The notes below the pieces were generated by a model that saw only the letters and a program-made list of their open reading frames with translations, had not been told where the DNA came from and ran no database searches. The translations under genes were made by a program, and so were the position numbers. Of a DNA stretch of 64,000 nt, positions 9,285 through 18,312 are shown one piece after another; position 1 is the first letter of the stretch, and each line of letters begins with the position of its first letter. Source of the stretch: JAJFHI01 sp050633705 (GTDB lineage Bacteria > Pseudomonadota > Alphaproteobacteria > Rhizobiales > Hyphomicrobiaceae); contig JBOEGZ010000017.1 in assembly GCA_050633705.1 (NCBI GenBank), forward strand, positions 17,594 through 81,593. The letters run 5' to 3'.

Positions 9285-9309
9285 GAATTCGAACTCCAGT
9301 CGCAAATAC

Positions 9310-9330
9310 GGGCCGACACGGTGCCGACCC
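9310..9330 (-). promoter_or_regulatory. hairpin in the rplM leader
   Basis: On the leftward transcript these 21 bases form an 8-bp stem (two G-U pairs) with a 5-base loop, 25 bases before the rplM ATG. L13 leaders are known autoregulatory targets in several bacterial groups; whether this hairpin serves that role is inference. Confidence 0.4.
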
Positions 9331-9667
9331 AGCAAGATGCAGTGTTGATGAGCAATTGGTGAGGGGAATATGGCCCCTGCCCAGAGGTGTCAACACTTAA
9401 GTTTGCGACGTGGCATATTATATATAAAAAACAATGTGTTGGATATTACGGTAAAATAATACCCCATTAATGAGGGGGATTTGGAAGAATGTGTTCTCAA
9501 GTAAATGCAGCCTCAGATAAACTCGTGATTATCCGGTCGATGGGGAATGGCCGGTTCTTTTTGCCGCGACAGCGCCATCGGGCTGTGGCATCCCAGAAAG
9601 ATCGGTTTGGTACATTTTTGCTACTTTAATGCGTAAGCCAGCCCTAAGTGGCAGGCGGGAGAGGCAC

Positions 9668-10192
9668 ATGTCGCAGGTGTCGAGATATTTGGTGCAAGCC
9701 ATCGCAGCGCTTTTTTGCGTTGTGACGTTCGGGATCGTGACGGTCGGTGCCCAGGATGATTTGTCGAAACAGATCCTCCTTAAGGATGCTGACATTCAGG
9801 GTTTCATGAGTATCCAGGGCGACATGAAGACGATGGCGCGTAAAATCGAAGCCAGCGGCGATGTGTTGAGCCCTGAAGTGCGCAGCGAACTGGATGCCAT
9901 GTCGAAAAAGCACGGCTTTGCAGATTTTGCGACGTTGCAATTGGTGGCGGCTAACATTGCCGGTCTGTTGGCAGGGTTCGATCCTGATACAGGCGCGTTT
10001 CAAGATCCGCGCGCAGACCTTCGAGCCGATATCGCCGAAATTGAAGCTGACGACAAACTTGACCCGGCGGAAAAAGACCGCGTTAAAAAAGAGCTGGAGG
10101 CCGAGTTGGCGGAAACGCCTGAAATTAAATTTAAAGAAAATATCGCGCTCATTAAGAAGTATCGCGAAGACATAGAAAAGGCATTGGAATAA
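9668..10192 (+). CDS. exported alpha-helical protein of unknown function
   Basis: The 174-residue product has a signal peptide (about 1-29, ending VTVGAQ) and then an all-helical, highly charged mature part. The C-terminal third is rich in Glu and Lys (for example AEKDRVKKELEAELAET) and probably coiled. ATG 9668 is preceded by GGGAGAGG. Its TAA overlaps the ATG of the enoyl-CoA hydratase by one base (TAATG), which suggests cotranscription. No domain was recognised and no metal or catalytic motif is visible. A periplasmic location is inferred from the signal peptide. Confidence 0.7.
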   Translation: MSQVSRYLVQAIAALFCVVTFGIVTVGAQDDLSKQILLKDADIQGFMSIQGDMKTMARKIEASGDVLSPEVRSELDAMSKKHGFADFATLQLVAANIAGLLAGFDPDTGAFQDPRADLRADIAEIEADDKLDPAEKDRVKKELEAELAETPEIKFKENIALIKKYREDIEKALE

Positions 10193-11046
10193 TGACGAGC
10201 GGGCAGCGAGCGGTAGCAAAAGACGAAACTTCGCCAAGCACTGTTGAGCTTTGCGGTGGCATTGTTCTTTTGGATCACCCCGAACCTGGCATTGGCGTGA
10301 TCACAATGAACCGCCCCAAGGCGCGCAATGCGCTATCTCTGGAGATGTTGGCGGCGATGAGCGAGGCGCTTGATCTTATTTCTCAAGATGACAGCGTGCG
10401 CGCGGTTGTTGTTGCCGGCAATGGTCCAGCCTTTTGCGCCGGCCATGACCTTAAGGAATTAACCGCAAGGCGCAGCGATGATGATGGTGGCAAAAGTTTC
10501 TACGTCGAAACGATGACGGCGTGCTCGGCGTTGATGATGAAGATCGTCCATTGTGACAAGCCGGTGATCGCCAGTGTTCACGCAATGGCAACGGCGGCCG
10601 GGTGCCAGCTTGTGGCGACATGCGATCTGGCTGTCGCGGCGGATACGGCGAAGTTTTGTACACCAGGCGTCAATATTGGTTTGTTTTGCTCAACGCCGAT
10701 GGTGGCGTTGTCGCGCAATGTGTCCCGCAAACGTGCCATGGAAATGTTGTTGCTGGGTGAACTCATCTCAGCCGAAGACGCCGCCGACTTTGGTCTCGTC
10801 AATCGCGCTGTGGCGCCTGAGGCCGTTCGAGATGAGGCGATTGATATGGCGCGCCGGATTGCTGCCAAATCGTCAAAGACAGTGGCGATTGGAAAGTCGG
10901 CGTTTTATTCCCAGATTGAAAAATCACTTGCAGGTGCCTACCAAGAAACCGCTGAGGTTATGGTGCACAATATGATGGAACGTGATGCCAAAGAGGGCAT
11001 TGGAGCGTTTCTAGAAAAGCGCGAGCCGAAGTGGGACAACACGTGA
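10192..11046 (+). CDS. enoyl-CoA hydratase/isomerase family protein (ECHDC3-like)
   Basis: The 284-residue crotonase-fold protein has ITMNRPKARNALS at about 38-50, the oxyanion segment AFCAGHDLKEL at about 79-89, and the second half starting CDKPVIASVHAMATAAGCQL. The VNIGLFCSTPMVALSRNV stretch marks the ECHDC3-type subgroup; it lacks the usual paired catalytic glutamates of crotonase, so hydratase activity is uncertain. It probably acts on an acyl-CoA in the cytoplasm. It is translationally linked to the upstream exported protein (1-base overlap) and to the CoA-binding gene downstream (GTGA overlap), a pairing often seen near rplM-rpsI in this class. Confidence 0.88.
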   Translation: MTSGQRAVAKDETSPSTVELCGGIVLLDHPEPGIGVITMNRPKARNALSLEMLAAMSEALDLISQDDSVRAVVVAGNGPAFCAGHDLKELTARRSDDDGGKSFYVETMTACSALMMKIVHCDKPVIASVHAMATAAGCQLVATCDLAVAADTAKFCTPGVNIGLFCSTPMVALSRNVSRKRAMEMLLLGELISAEDAADFGLVNRAVAPEAVRDEAIDMARRIAAKSSKTVAIGKSAFYSQIEKSLAGAYQETAEVMVHNMMERDAKEGIGAFLEKREPKWDNT

Positions 11047-11591
11047 GCCACGAGACTTATAGCGACGACTTCATCGAAGGCATCTTGGCGGACAATCGGG
11101 TTTTTGCGTTTATTGGCGCAAGTGCAAACACCTCTCGTCCGAGCTATTTCGCGATGAAATATTTGCTGGGGAAAGGCTATATCGTTCACCCCGTTAATCC
11201 GGGGATCGCGGGTCAAGACCTACTGGGCCAGCGTGTTTATGCAGATATAGACGACTTGCCTGGACCCGTTGATGTGGTCGATATTTTTCGCAACTCGCAA
11301 GCAGCTTTAGAGATCACCCGCAAGGCCATCGCTCGGCGCGAAGCGCTGGGGCTTAAGGTCATCTGGATGCAGCTTGGGGTGCGCAATGAGGTGGCCGCCG
11401 CCGAGGCGGAGGCCGTTGGGCTGACTGTCGTCATGAACCGCTGTCCAAAAATTGAGTATGGACGGCTTTCAGGTGAGATCGGTTGGAGCGGCGTTAATAT
11501 GGGGCGGGTTTCAAGTCGTCGGCCGAAGTTGGCCGCAAGCGGTGTGCAGGGGCAAGTCATTGCCCCCAAAACGCCCGTTAAAGACGCCTGA
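11043..11591 (+). CDS. CoA-binding domain protein (YccU type)
   Basis: The product is about 182 residues, a single Rossmann-like CoA_binding domain: FAFIGASANTSRPSYFAMKYLL near the start, then HPVNPG, a conserved VDVVDIFRNS and IWMQLGV, and MNRCPKIEYGRL near the end. It resembles the N-terminal domain of succinyl-CoA synthetase alpha; the free-standing family has no settled function. GTG 11043 is preferred over GTG 11031 because GTGA overlaps the stop of the preceding gene. The basic tail after residue 150 is variable. Confidence 0.87.
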   Translation: MSHETYSDDFIEGILADNRVFAFIGASANTSRPSYFAMKYLLGKGYIVHPVNPGIAGQDLLGQRVYADIDDLPGPVDVVDIFRNSQAALEITRKAIARREALGLKVIWMQLGVRNEVAAAEAEAVGLTVVMNRCPKIEYGRLSGEIGWSGVNMGRVSSRRPKLAASGVQGQVIAPKTPVKDA

Positions 11592-12189
11592 TAAGTCTTC
11601 TCGATCCTGCCAAAGAGCAAAAATACCAGTGCTGAGACGCAACCGGTTTTGGCGACATGGATAAATGAGACCTCGGGTCGCAGGCAGCGCACACGGAGAA
11701 GGTGCTAGCAGGCTCACATTAAGTTGTAGGCTCGCGAGAGCTAAGTGAAAGGCCAAGTTGGAGTTTAAGGACTAAGTGTCTACTCGGCTATTTGGCGAGA
11801 TTTATGCCCGGCCCGTGGTTTTGAGCGTCGCCAAGTTGGTCACCAGGCGAGAAACTGAACTCTCATTTTGGGGAACCAAAAGTTGCGTTCAATCGTATAG
11901 GTAACATGGTGTGTCTCAGTCAGGCCTCGCAAATACTGTCTTTGCGAATATCTGCCAGGCTAGGGCATTCCTTTTCACCGCCTAGATCCTGTCTTATTTG
12001 TCAGGCTTAGGATTAACCAATGTATGGCGCTGTATGGCGCAGGTGTATATGGGCAGGCCGATGTTTATGTTTATGCAACTGGTTTGATGAGTTGGCAAAG
12101 GCATGACGTCATTGCTAGACTAAATTTTCGTCCCGTTGAGGTGGCCGTTTGCAGGACGCCTGATGTGGGTACGGTTTTTGGAGACCTCG
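11592..12189 (+). other. 598-base region without a recognisable gene
   Basis: No frame with coding character was found. A short tandem TATGGCGC repeat lies at about 12023-12039. A flavin-sensing leader was looked for because a ribA-like gene follows, but the conserved FMN riboswitch core is not seen. The region probably holds the ribA promoter and older decayed sequence. Confidence 0.5.
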
Positions 12190-12825
12190 ATGCAATCAAA
12201 TGTGGTGACATCCATTGAAGTGGATATCGACTGGGCTGTTGAGACAGTTTTGCCGATTGAGTTCCATGGCGAGGAAGTGTCACTTGAAGCACGAGCTTAC
12301 CAAGGTGCCAATCCGCAGGAACAGGCGATCGTTCTGATCAACCGCGGTGAAGGTGTTGATGCCAAAGCAACGCCAACTGTTCGCGTGCACAGCGGTTGTG
12401 TCACCGGTGATATTTTTCATTCACTGCGCTGCGATTGTTATCAGCAACTGCAAGCTGGCCTGAAACGCGTGATTGAGTCCCCCAACGGTATTTTGATTTA
12501 CCTGCCGTATCATGAAGGGCGGGGCATCGGTCTTGTAAACAAAATAAAAGCCTATGCACTGCAAGACAAAGGGCATGACACGGTTGATGCCAATGTTGAG
12601 CTGGGTGAGCCGATAGATGCGCGCGACTACCGTTTGGCGGCGGCAATTTTATTTGACCTCGGCTTCCCCGAGATCAAGCTCATCAGCAACAATCCTGCCA
12701 AGGTCGAATCCTTGAGCGCGGAAGGTATCACGGTAACAGAACAAGTGTCGGTGGTGATTGAGCCGGGTCAGCACAACAAGAAGTACCTTGAGACCAAGCG
12801 CAAACGCATGGCGCACAAAATTTAA
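12190..12825 (+). CDS. ribA: GTP cyclohydrolase II, stand-alone
   Basis: The 211-residue protein carries the zinc-site motif SGCVTGDIFHSLRCDC (about 71-86, three Cys), the catalytic region LIYLPYHEGRGIGLVNKI and the conserved ISNNPAKVESL. The enzyme opens the imidazole ring of GTP, releasing formate and pyrophosphate, to give the 2,5-diamino-pyrimidinone ribosyl phosphate that starts riboflavin synthesis. ATG 12190 follows TTTGGAGA. It is not fused to RibB and does not sit with ribD, ribE or ribH. Two genes on, a lone RibD reductase domain follows in the same orientation, then a pterin-type gene cluster on the other strand, so a secondary pathway is likely. The symbol is by family. Confidence 0.9.
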   Translation: MQSNVVTSIEVDIDWAVETVLPIEFHGEEVSLEARAYQGANPQEQAIVLINRGEGVDAKATPTVRVHSGCVTGDIFHSLRCDCYQQLQAGLKRVIESPNGILIYLPYHEGRGIGLVNKIKAYALQDKGHDTVDANVELGEPIDARDYRLAAAILFDLGFPEIKLISNNPAKVESLSAEGITVTEQVSVVIEPGQHNKKYLETKRKRMAHKI

Positions 12826-12909
12826 GTTTTGTGAGCGTTTGAATTCTCAACATGATGAGCCACAAGCTGGAGTTGCGTCATGCAAATGTCACATCGCTTT
12901 TTCCTGGGA

Positions 12910-14667
12910 TTACGTTTGTTGGGTTTCGTCCTCGCTTGGTTGCGTGAAGCCACCTTCTTCCAGCATCTGTGCAAACAAGCCTTGTTTGTTAGACTTGAGT
13001 TGATCAAAGGTTCCGCGCTCGACGATGCGACCATTGTTCATCACCAAAATCTGGTCGGCATCAATGACCGTCGAGAGGCGGTGGGCAATAATGAAAGTTG
13101 TGCGATTTTTTCGTAGGCGATCAATGGCGCGTTTGATGCGGGCTTCTGTTGCTGTGTCAAGCGCACTTGTTGCTTCGTCGAGAATGAGGATTGGGGCATT
13201 CTTTAAGATGGCACGCGCGAGCGCAATGCGTTGGCGCTCTCCACCCGATAAAGAGGCACCGCGCTCGCCGATCACAAATTCATAGTCACCTTGTTTGGAG
13301 GAAATAAATGCATCGGCTTCTGCCAACTGCGCGGCGCGTTTGATGTCGTCTGGGGTGGCATCACCACGTCCGACGCTAATGTTTTCTGCAACGGAGCGAT
13401 TGAAGAGGCCTGCGTCTTGGAAAACAACAGCAATCGCTTGGCGCAGCGAATTCAGTTTAATGTCCCTGATGTCATTGCCATCAATGCGAATACTGCCTGA
13501 TTGTGGTGTGCGAAGGTGTTGCAAGAGGGCGAGCGCGGTTGTTTTGCCAGCGCCTGTTGGGCCGACCAATGCAACTGTTTGGCCTGGTTTGGCTTCAAAC
13601 GAGACATCGTAGATGCCGGCCGCCTTGTCAGGAAATACAAATGTGACATCATCGTAGATGATGTGACCTTGAACGGGCAATGGCAGTTGTATTGCGTTGG
13701 GGCGTTCGCTGATTTCAGATGTTTCGTCGAGCAGGTTGAAGAAATTTTTCAGCGCTGGAGCACCCTGATGCAATTGCATGACAAATCCAGAAATCGCATC
13801 AAGCTTGGTGATCAGCAGATTTGCAAAAGCAACGAAACTGACGATTTCACCGACCGAGAGTTCGCCGCGAGACGCCAGAAACGCACCGACCGCGAATATG
13901 ACAACCATGGCAATTGTTGCCGCCGCGCGTTGCAAGACCGTCAGAATACCCCACCACGTTAACACTGGATATTGCGCGGCAAGAAGGTTTCCCATCAATG
14001 TCCGCATGGCATCGACTTCTGCTGCGAGACGGGAAAAACTCTGGACAACTGTGACGTTTCCAATGACGTCGCCGACGCGTCCTGAGACGCCTTGGCGTTG
14101 TTTTTCAACCTCGGCTTGTCCGCTGCTGGTTTTGCGCATGACATAAAGGCTCATGACCACATAGATCAGCGCCAACACGGCGAGAATAGTCGACATCCTA
14201 AGGTCGACAGAAATGGCCGTTGGAATAAGCAGAAGGACGCCAGCGATTGCGGTGACATTCGTTCTCAGGACGCTCAACCAGAGCCAGAACAAGCGTTCTG
14301 TGCCCCAAAGAATGGTGCTAATGACAGCGCCCGATCCGCGGTCGGCGTGGTAGTTTAACGGCAATGTCATGGCCCGCTCGAAGGCGTTGTTCATAGCAAC
14401 AAGTTTGTTGCGATGGGCCAATCGATCAGCGAAGATTGAAACAAGAACGTTGGCAAGAATGCCAAACAGCCCCAGGAGGGCCCAAAGTCCAATAAGGTTG
14501 AACGTGCTTTTTTGCGAAGCCAGCGCATCAACAACCCAACCAAATAGAATTGGTTCGGCGAGTTGGACCATTGCAATGATGACGCTTGCCAATGCTAGGC
14601 AAAGTGCCAGGGCCTTCTCACCGGCTAACATTTTTGCCGCGCGTGTATAGATTTCCAATAGAGTCAT
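12910..14667 (-). CDS. ndvA: NdvA/ChvA-type cyclic beta-1,2-glucan ABC exporter
   Basis: The 585-residue half-transporter has six membrane helices (residues 1-310) and an ATPase domain from about 335. Walker A is GPTGAGKTT, the signature is LSGGERQR and Walker B is ILILDEATSALD. The membrane half shows features of NdvA, such as EPILFGWVVDAL, DRLAHRNKLVAM and AAQYPVLTWWGIL, and the length is close to rhizobial NdvA (about 588). The family exports cyclic beta-glucan to the periplasm. No ndvB glucan synthase is in the window, but opgH, a glucosyltransferase for periplasmic glucan, lies 5 kb away. The gene separates two same-direction genes, ribA and the RibD-domain gene. Confidence 0.85.
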   Translation of the reverse strand: MTLLEIYTRAAKMLAGEKALALCLALASVIIAMVQLAEPILFGWVVDALASQKSTFNLIGLWALLGLFGILANVLVSIFADRLAHRNKLVAMNNAFERAMTLPLNYHADRGSGAVISTILWGTERLFWLWLSVLRTNVTAIAGVLLLIPTAISVDLRMSTILAVLALIYVVMSLYVMRKTSSGQAEVEKQRQGVSGRVGDVIGNVTVVQSFSRLAAEVDAMRTLMGNLLAAQYPVLTWWGILTVLQRAAATIAMVVIFAVGAFLASRGELSVGEIVSFVAFANLLITKLDAISGFVMQLHQGAPALKNFFNLLDETSEISERPNAIQLPLPVQGHIIYDDVTFVFPDKAAGIYDVSFEAKPGQTVALVGPTGAGKTTALALLQHLRTPQSGSIRIDGNDIRDIKLNSLRQAIAVVFQDAGLFNRSVAENISVGRGDATPDDIKRAAQLAEADAFISSKQGDYEFVIGERGASLSGGERQRIALARAILKNAPILILDEATSALDTATEARIKRAIDRLRKNRTTFIIAHRLSTVIDADQILVMNNGRIVERGTFDQLKSNKQGLFAQMLEEGGFTQPSEDETQQT

Positions 14668-14905
14668 AAGGTTGGCAAATACCTTTGCAATGATCGTGGA
14701 GGGGGCACTTGGTTGGGCTCGAAAGAAGTAGCTCTGGTGAGTAATGAGAGTTTTAAGACGATTTGCAGTCCAGCATGATAATTATGGCAGGTTTCGTGTT
14801 GCACTAAAACGCTTTGGGTGTCTCAAGTGCAAACAATTGCTTTGACAGTTAAAGTTTTTGAGTGCCAGGGATGGTGAAATTGAAACGGGAGACTTAGCAA
14901 AACTC

Positions 14906-15616
14906 ATGTCAAATGGTGTGCGCGACATTCCTTCAGGGTCAAAAGCCAGCTTAGAACGGCTCGGCGCGCCCGGTCGTGGTCAACCGGTTGTTGTGGCGCA
15001 ATTGGGACAATCTCTTGATGGACGTATCGCGATACCCTCAGGTGAAAGTCGATACATCAATGGCGAGGCGGCGTTGGCCCATTTGCATGCCTTAAGAGCC
15101 CATGTCGATGCGGTTGTGATTGGTGTTGGAACCGCGGTTGTCGATAATCCAAAGCTCAATGTGCGTCTTGTTGAGGGGGCGGATCCGGCGCGTGTCGTCA
15201 TTGATCCGTCAGGGCGAATGACCGCCGAACTTTGTTGCATGAGCGAGGGAGGCGTGCGCCGCTTTGTTGTTCGCGCCGATGATGCAATAGTCGGACTGGA
15301 AAAGCAGGATGGTGTTGAAGAGATACGTCTTCAACGCGAGGGCCGATTTGTGCCGCCCCGCGCCATTGTTGAGGCGCTGGCAGAGCGCGGAATGAAGCGC
15401 GTATTAATTGAAGGTGGGGCGGCAACTGTTTCCGCATTTGTTGATGCTGGTGTTGTTGATCGTTTGCATGTGCTTGTAGCGCCAATGCTTTTGGGGTCAG
15501 GAAAACCAGGCCTCTTACTTGACCCGATTGCGAAGTTGAGTGATGCGCTACGCCCGAAAGTGGATGTCTCTGTGCTCGAGGGTGGTGATGTGCTATTTGA
15601 TTGTGATCTTGTTTGA
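14906..15616 (+). CDS. RibD C-terminal (reductase) domain protein without deaminase domain
   Basis: The 236-residue product is a dihydrofolate-reductase-fold RibD_C domain: QLGQSLDGRIA at about 34-44, LHALRAHVDAVVIGVGTAVVDNP, and VLIEGGAATVSAFVDAGVVDRLH near the end. Known members reduce the ribosyl side chain of a diaminopyrimidine phosphate to ribityl with NADPH. The zinc deaminase half of bacterial RibD is absent, so it is organised like fungal or archaeal Rib7, which reduces before deamination. ATG 14906 is chosen, with GGGAG 13 bases upstream; a TTG at 14858 would add 16 residues. Its neighbour ribA would supply the substrate. Confidence 0.85.
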   Translation: MSNGVRDIPSGSKASLERLGAPGRGQPVVVAQLGQSLDGRIAIPSGESRYINGEAALAHLHALRAHVDAVVIGVGTAVVDNPKLNVRLVEGADPARVVIDPSGRMTAELCCMSEGGVRRFVVRADDAIVGLEKQDGVEEIRLQREGRFVPPRAIVEALAERGMKRVLIEGGAATVSAFVDAGVVDRLHVLVAPMLLGSGKPGLLLDPIAKLSDALRPKVDVSVLEGGDVLFDCDLV

Positions 15617-15700
15617 AAGCATGCTCCAGCCCCTGGCCCAAGCGCATGCAAAGTGATTGCTGTCCTCGAAGTTGCGTCTGTCAAATAGGAGGCATTGAAA

Positions 15701-16294
15701 ATGTCGGATACTCAAAACCGCTCTACACAACAAATTGAAATTTACAGCTCACCCGCCCGAAAATTTCACTGGGTGATGGCCTTTTTGCTTCTGCTTCAAG
15801 TGCCGCTCGGTCTGGCGATGGTCTACCGTGGCGTTGATCTTGGTATTTTTGATTCCGTGACCAACCACATGTACACCTCGCACAAATTGATCGGGGTCGT
15901 TTTGTTGGTGCTGATTATTTTCCGTTTTTTGTACAGACTGATGAACGGTGCTCCAGAAGAGCCTGATACACTAGAACCGTGGCAAAAAAAACTAAGCATG
16001 CTCAATCACTGGGGTATTTATGTTCTGCTTATTGCAGTGCCAATTTTGGGTTATCTCGGAACGGCATACTATGGTGCCTTGAATATTTGGGGATTGTTTA
16101 AACTGCCAGCCGTTGTCGGTGTCGATAAAGAAGTCGCCAAGGTCGTTCTTGCTTATCATGCTTGGGCTGCGTTTGCATTGTTGGCTCTCGTCGTATTGCA
16201 CATCGTTGCGGCAATCTATCACCATAGAATTCGCAAAGACTTGGTGCTCGCACGCATGCTGCCAAGGCTTTTGAAAAATAGTGATAAGGCCTGA
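15701..16294 (+). CDS. cytochrome b561 (CybB-type, di-heme membrane protein)
   Basis: The 197-residue protein has four membrane helices with histidines placed for two b hemes: RKFHWVMAF (about 23), TSHKLIGVVL (about 56), LAYHAWAAFALL and VVLHIVAAIYHH. ATG 15701 follows a strong AGGAGG. The family moves electrons from quinol, or superoxide in E. coli CybB, in the inner membrane. It lies 84 bases after the RibD-domain gene in the same direction and probably shares its transcript. That makes a redox step in the local pathway possible, but this is inference. It converges on the methyltransferase gene. Confidence 0.85.
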   Translation: MSDTQNRSTQQIEIYSSPARKFHWVMAFLLLLQVPLGLAMVYRGVDLGIFDSVTNHMYTSHKLIGVVLLVLIIFRFLYRLMNGAPEEPDTLEPWQKKLSMLNHWGIYVLLIAVPILGYLGTAYYGALNIWGLFKLPAVVGVDKEVAKVVLAYHAWAAFALLALVVLHIVAAIYHHRIRKDLVLARMLPRLLKNSDKA

Positions 16295-16366
16295 TCGCAA
16301 GGGGGTGTGTCTCAGACGAGTTTGCGCCTGGCAAGGGCGTGTGCTTGGAGCGTGGGAGAACTCCAC

Positions 16367-17257
16367 CTACCCGGTTTCGTCTTCATCATCGTCATCATCG
16401 CCGTCATCCATAAAGATGTTTTGTCCTGGTATGGCGAGTGTATCGGTATGTCCGACGATGGCACCCGACAACTCGCGGCGCCCCCAGCTTTCCACCAGTG
16501 GCTTTTCAACTTTTTCGGTCTCCATAACAGCCGTGACATAACCGAGTTGCAAAGCGGCGATCAGCGGACCATCACGAGGAACAGAAAGGACCCATGGGCT
16601 GCTACCTTCGCTGACGATATAGCCACTGGCCTGAAAGCGATCAGCGAGAATTGCAGCAGCTGTGGGTCCGGCAGCCGGACCAAAGCCTTTATCGATGCGT
16701 TGATGGTGGTGATATGCGGCGATCAGAGCATTGTCACTGGGGTGGCGGGGCTTCCATTGTTGCACGCCATTATAGGTGAGTGCTGTGTAAAAAGCCGACC
16801 GGCGTTTTGCGATGGCCTGAACCGTCTTGGCGATGGTTTGTGGTGAGGCGAGGTCGAATAGCGCTGAGGCCGTGACAAGATCGGGAGCGTCCCCCAACGC
16901 GATGTCGAGATCTTTGGCAAGGTCAACACTTTGGAAACGGACGTCCAAAGTCAGGCTGTCCTTGATGAGAGTTAGCGTGTCCCCGGTTGTTTCAAAGCTG
17001 TCGGCCCAATCGGCTAGCTCCTGGCGTGCCGCATCGAGCAACACCGCATCATGGTCGATGAGCTGCCAAGATTGTCGTGCCGGCAAAAGTGGTGCCGTGG
17101 CGCGCAAGTTGGCGCCCGTGCCGCATCCCAAATCGACAATGTTGAGCTGGTCACGCAAAGCAAAGTGCGCTTGCAAGGCTTCGCTGACATCGCCATTGCG
17201 CGCGCGATGGTCGGCTGCTTCGCGCAAGGCCAGCCAGTCAGTACTGAAGCCGCTCAT
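16367..17257 (-). CDS. class I SAM-dependent methyltransferase
   Basis: The 296-residue protein has the SAM-binding motif NIVDLGCGTGANLRATAP at about 39-56, an acidic motif II (LIDHDAVLLDAA) and a later LVTASALFDLAS. The C-terminus is unusual: it ends in an acidic tail of mainly Asp (residues about 284-296). Four-base ATGA overlap with the glycosyltransferase upstream (17254-17257) shows tight coupling. It is last in the leftward operon dehydrogenase - PTPS-like - glycosyltransferase - methyltransferase. The acceptor is unknown; a small molecule made by the cluster is the natural guess. Confidence 0.83.
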   Translation of the reverse strand: MSGFSTDWLALREAADHRARNGDVSEALQAHFALRDQLNIVDLGCGTGANLRATAPLLPARQSWQLIDHDAVLLDAARQELADWADSFETTGDTLTLIKDSLTLDVRFQSVDLAKDLDIALGDAPDLVTASALFDLASPQTIAKTVQAIAKRRSAFYTALTYNGVQQWKPRHPSDNALIAAYHHHQRIDKGFGPAAGPTAAAILADRFQASGYIVSEGSSPWVLSVPRDGPLIAALQLGYVTAVMETEKVEKPLVESWGRRELSGAIVGHTDTLAIPGQNIFMDDGDDDDDEDETG

Positions 17258-18312
17258 GACTTAAGTTCCATGATCACTTCTGCAAACTTGCGGGCCGTTT
17301 CATTCCATGTTGGTAGCTTGCGACCAGCCTCCCAGGCTGCGTCCGCCAATTTTGCCCTTAGTTTTCTGTCGTTCAATGCTTGTGCCAAAGCCTCAGTCAA
17401 CGCTTCGATATTGCCAGGAGGAACTTTTAGCGCGGCACCGTCAGGCACTGTAAATGCCGCGGCGCCACCGGTTGTGCAAACGATCGGCAATCCACATGCC
17501 ATAGCTTCGGCGAGCACCATTCCGTAACCTTCAAACAAGGACGGCATGACAAAGATATCAGCGGTTTCGTAGAAACGTTCGAGCGTTGCAGGGACGACAA
17601 TGCCTGGAAGGGCAATGCGATCTGTCATGCCTGAGCTTTCAACCTGCTTTTTTAGTGCCAGGGCGACATCAGGATCTCGGTCTTGCGCCCCGGCGATGGT
17701 CAGGCGCCAATCGAGGTGGCGTAAAGGTTCCAGTGCCGAAATCAGAACGTCATAGCCTTTTCGTGTCGAGATTGCCCCGACGGACAACAACTGCAATGGC
17801 GTGCCGGTTCCTGTTGCGCGCAAAGCCGGGTTGGTGCCGGGGCGTGCGACAGTAATTTTGTGGGCTGGCACATCGTAGTCGCATTCAAGAATAGGCTGCA
17901 TTGAGGGACCGGTGATGATGACCGCGTCGGCCTGTGCCAAGGCGTTTTTTTCCGTACCCGCGAGGCGTTTTTGGTCGGCTGCCGAGATACCACTTTCCAG
18001 CGCCAATGGGTGATGCACCAACGCGATAATCCGGCACGAAATCTGGTCAATGATTGAAGCTGGCAACGCACCAAATGCAAGTCCGTCTATGACCAAGACC
18101 TTATCAGCTGCAATCGCGGTTAAGAGTTTCTCGGTTTCAGTAAGATCTGCTTGGGTTGGGTTTGGGAAACTTCCGGGTAGTTGCAATCGTTGGTGTTTGA
18201 GACCGAGCGCCGGTAGCAAAGACATGATGCGTCGGTCGTAGGCATACCCACCCGTCTGAGTATGAATATCGCCGGGAATTGCAAAAATTACGTCGGGTAA
18301 TAGGTCAGGCAC
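17254..18312 (-). CDS. family 4 glycosyltransferase of the pterin-type cluster
   Basis: The 352-residue GT-B protein shows PGDIHTQTGGYAYDRRI at about 13-29, the donor-domain start LLSVGAISTRKGYDVLI at about 190, and the GT4 signature FVMPSLFEGYGMVLAEAMACGLP at about 265-287 with its EX7E glutamates. A GTG at 18310-18312 is the start: it has GAGGGGA seven bases upstream and overlaps the PTPS-like stop by 8 bases. The same frame is open further but would run deep into that gene. The family transfers sugar from a nucleotide or phosphate donor. Being locked between PTPS-like and methyltransferase genes, it is more likely to glycosylate a small molecule than a polymer; that is inference. Confidence 0.87.
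   Translation of the reverse strand: MPDLLPDVIFAIPGDIHTQTGGYAYDRRIMSLLPALGLKHQRLQLPGSFPNPTQADLTETEKLLTAIAADKVLVIDGLAFGALPASIIDQISCRIIALVHHPLALESGISAADQKRLAGTEKNALAQADAVIITGPSMQPILECDYDVPAHKITVARPGTNPALRATGTGTPLQLLSVGAISTRKGYDVLISALEPLRHLDWRLTIAGAQDRDPDVALALKKQVESSGMTDRIALPGIVVPATLERFYETADIFVMPSLFEGYGMVLAEAMACGLPIVCTTGGAAAFTVPDGAALKVPPGNIEALTEALAQALNDRKLRAKLADAAWEAGRKLPTWNETARKFAEVIMELKS

Noticed and set aside
9644..10237. Leftward frame of 197 codons opposite the exported helical protein
   Set aside because: The rightward frame has a ribosome site, signal peptide and a TAATG junction; the leftward one has none of these.
11592..12189. Possible FMN riboswitch upstream of ribA
   Set aside because: The conserved core segments of the RFN element were not found.
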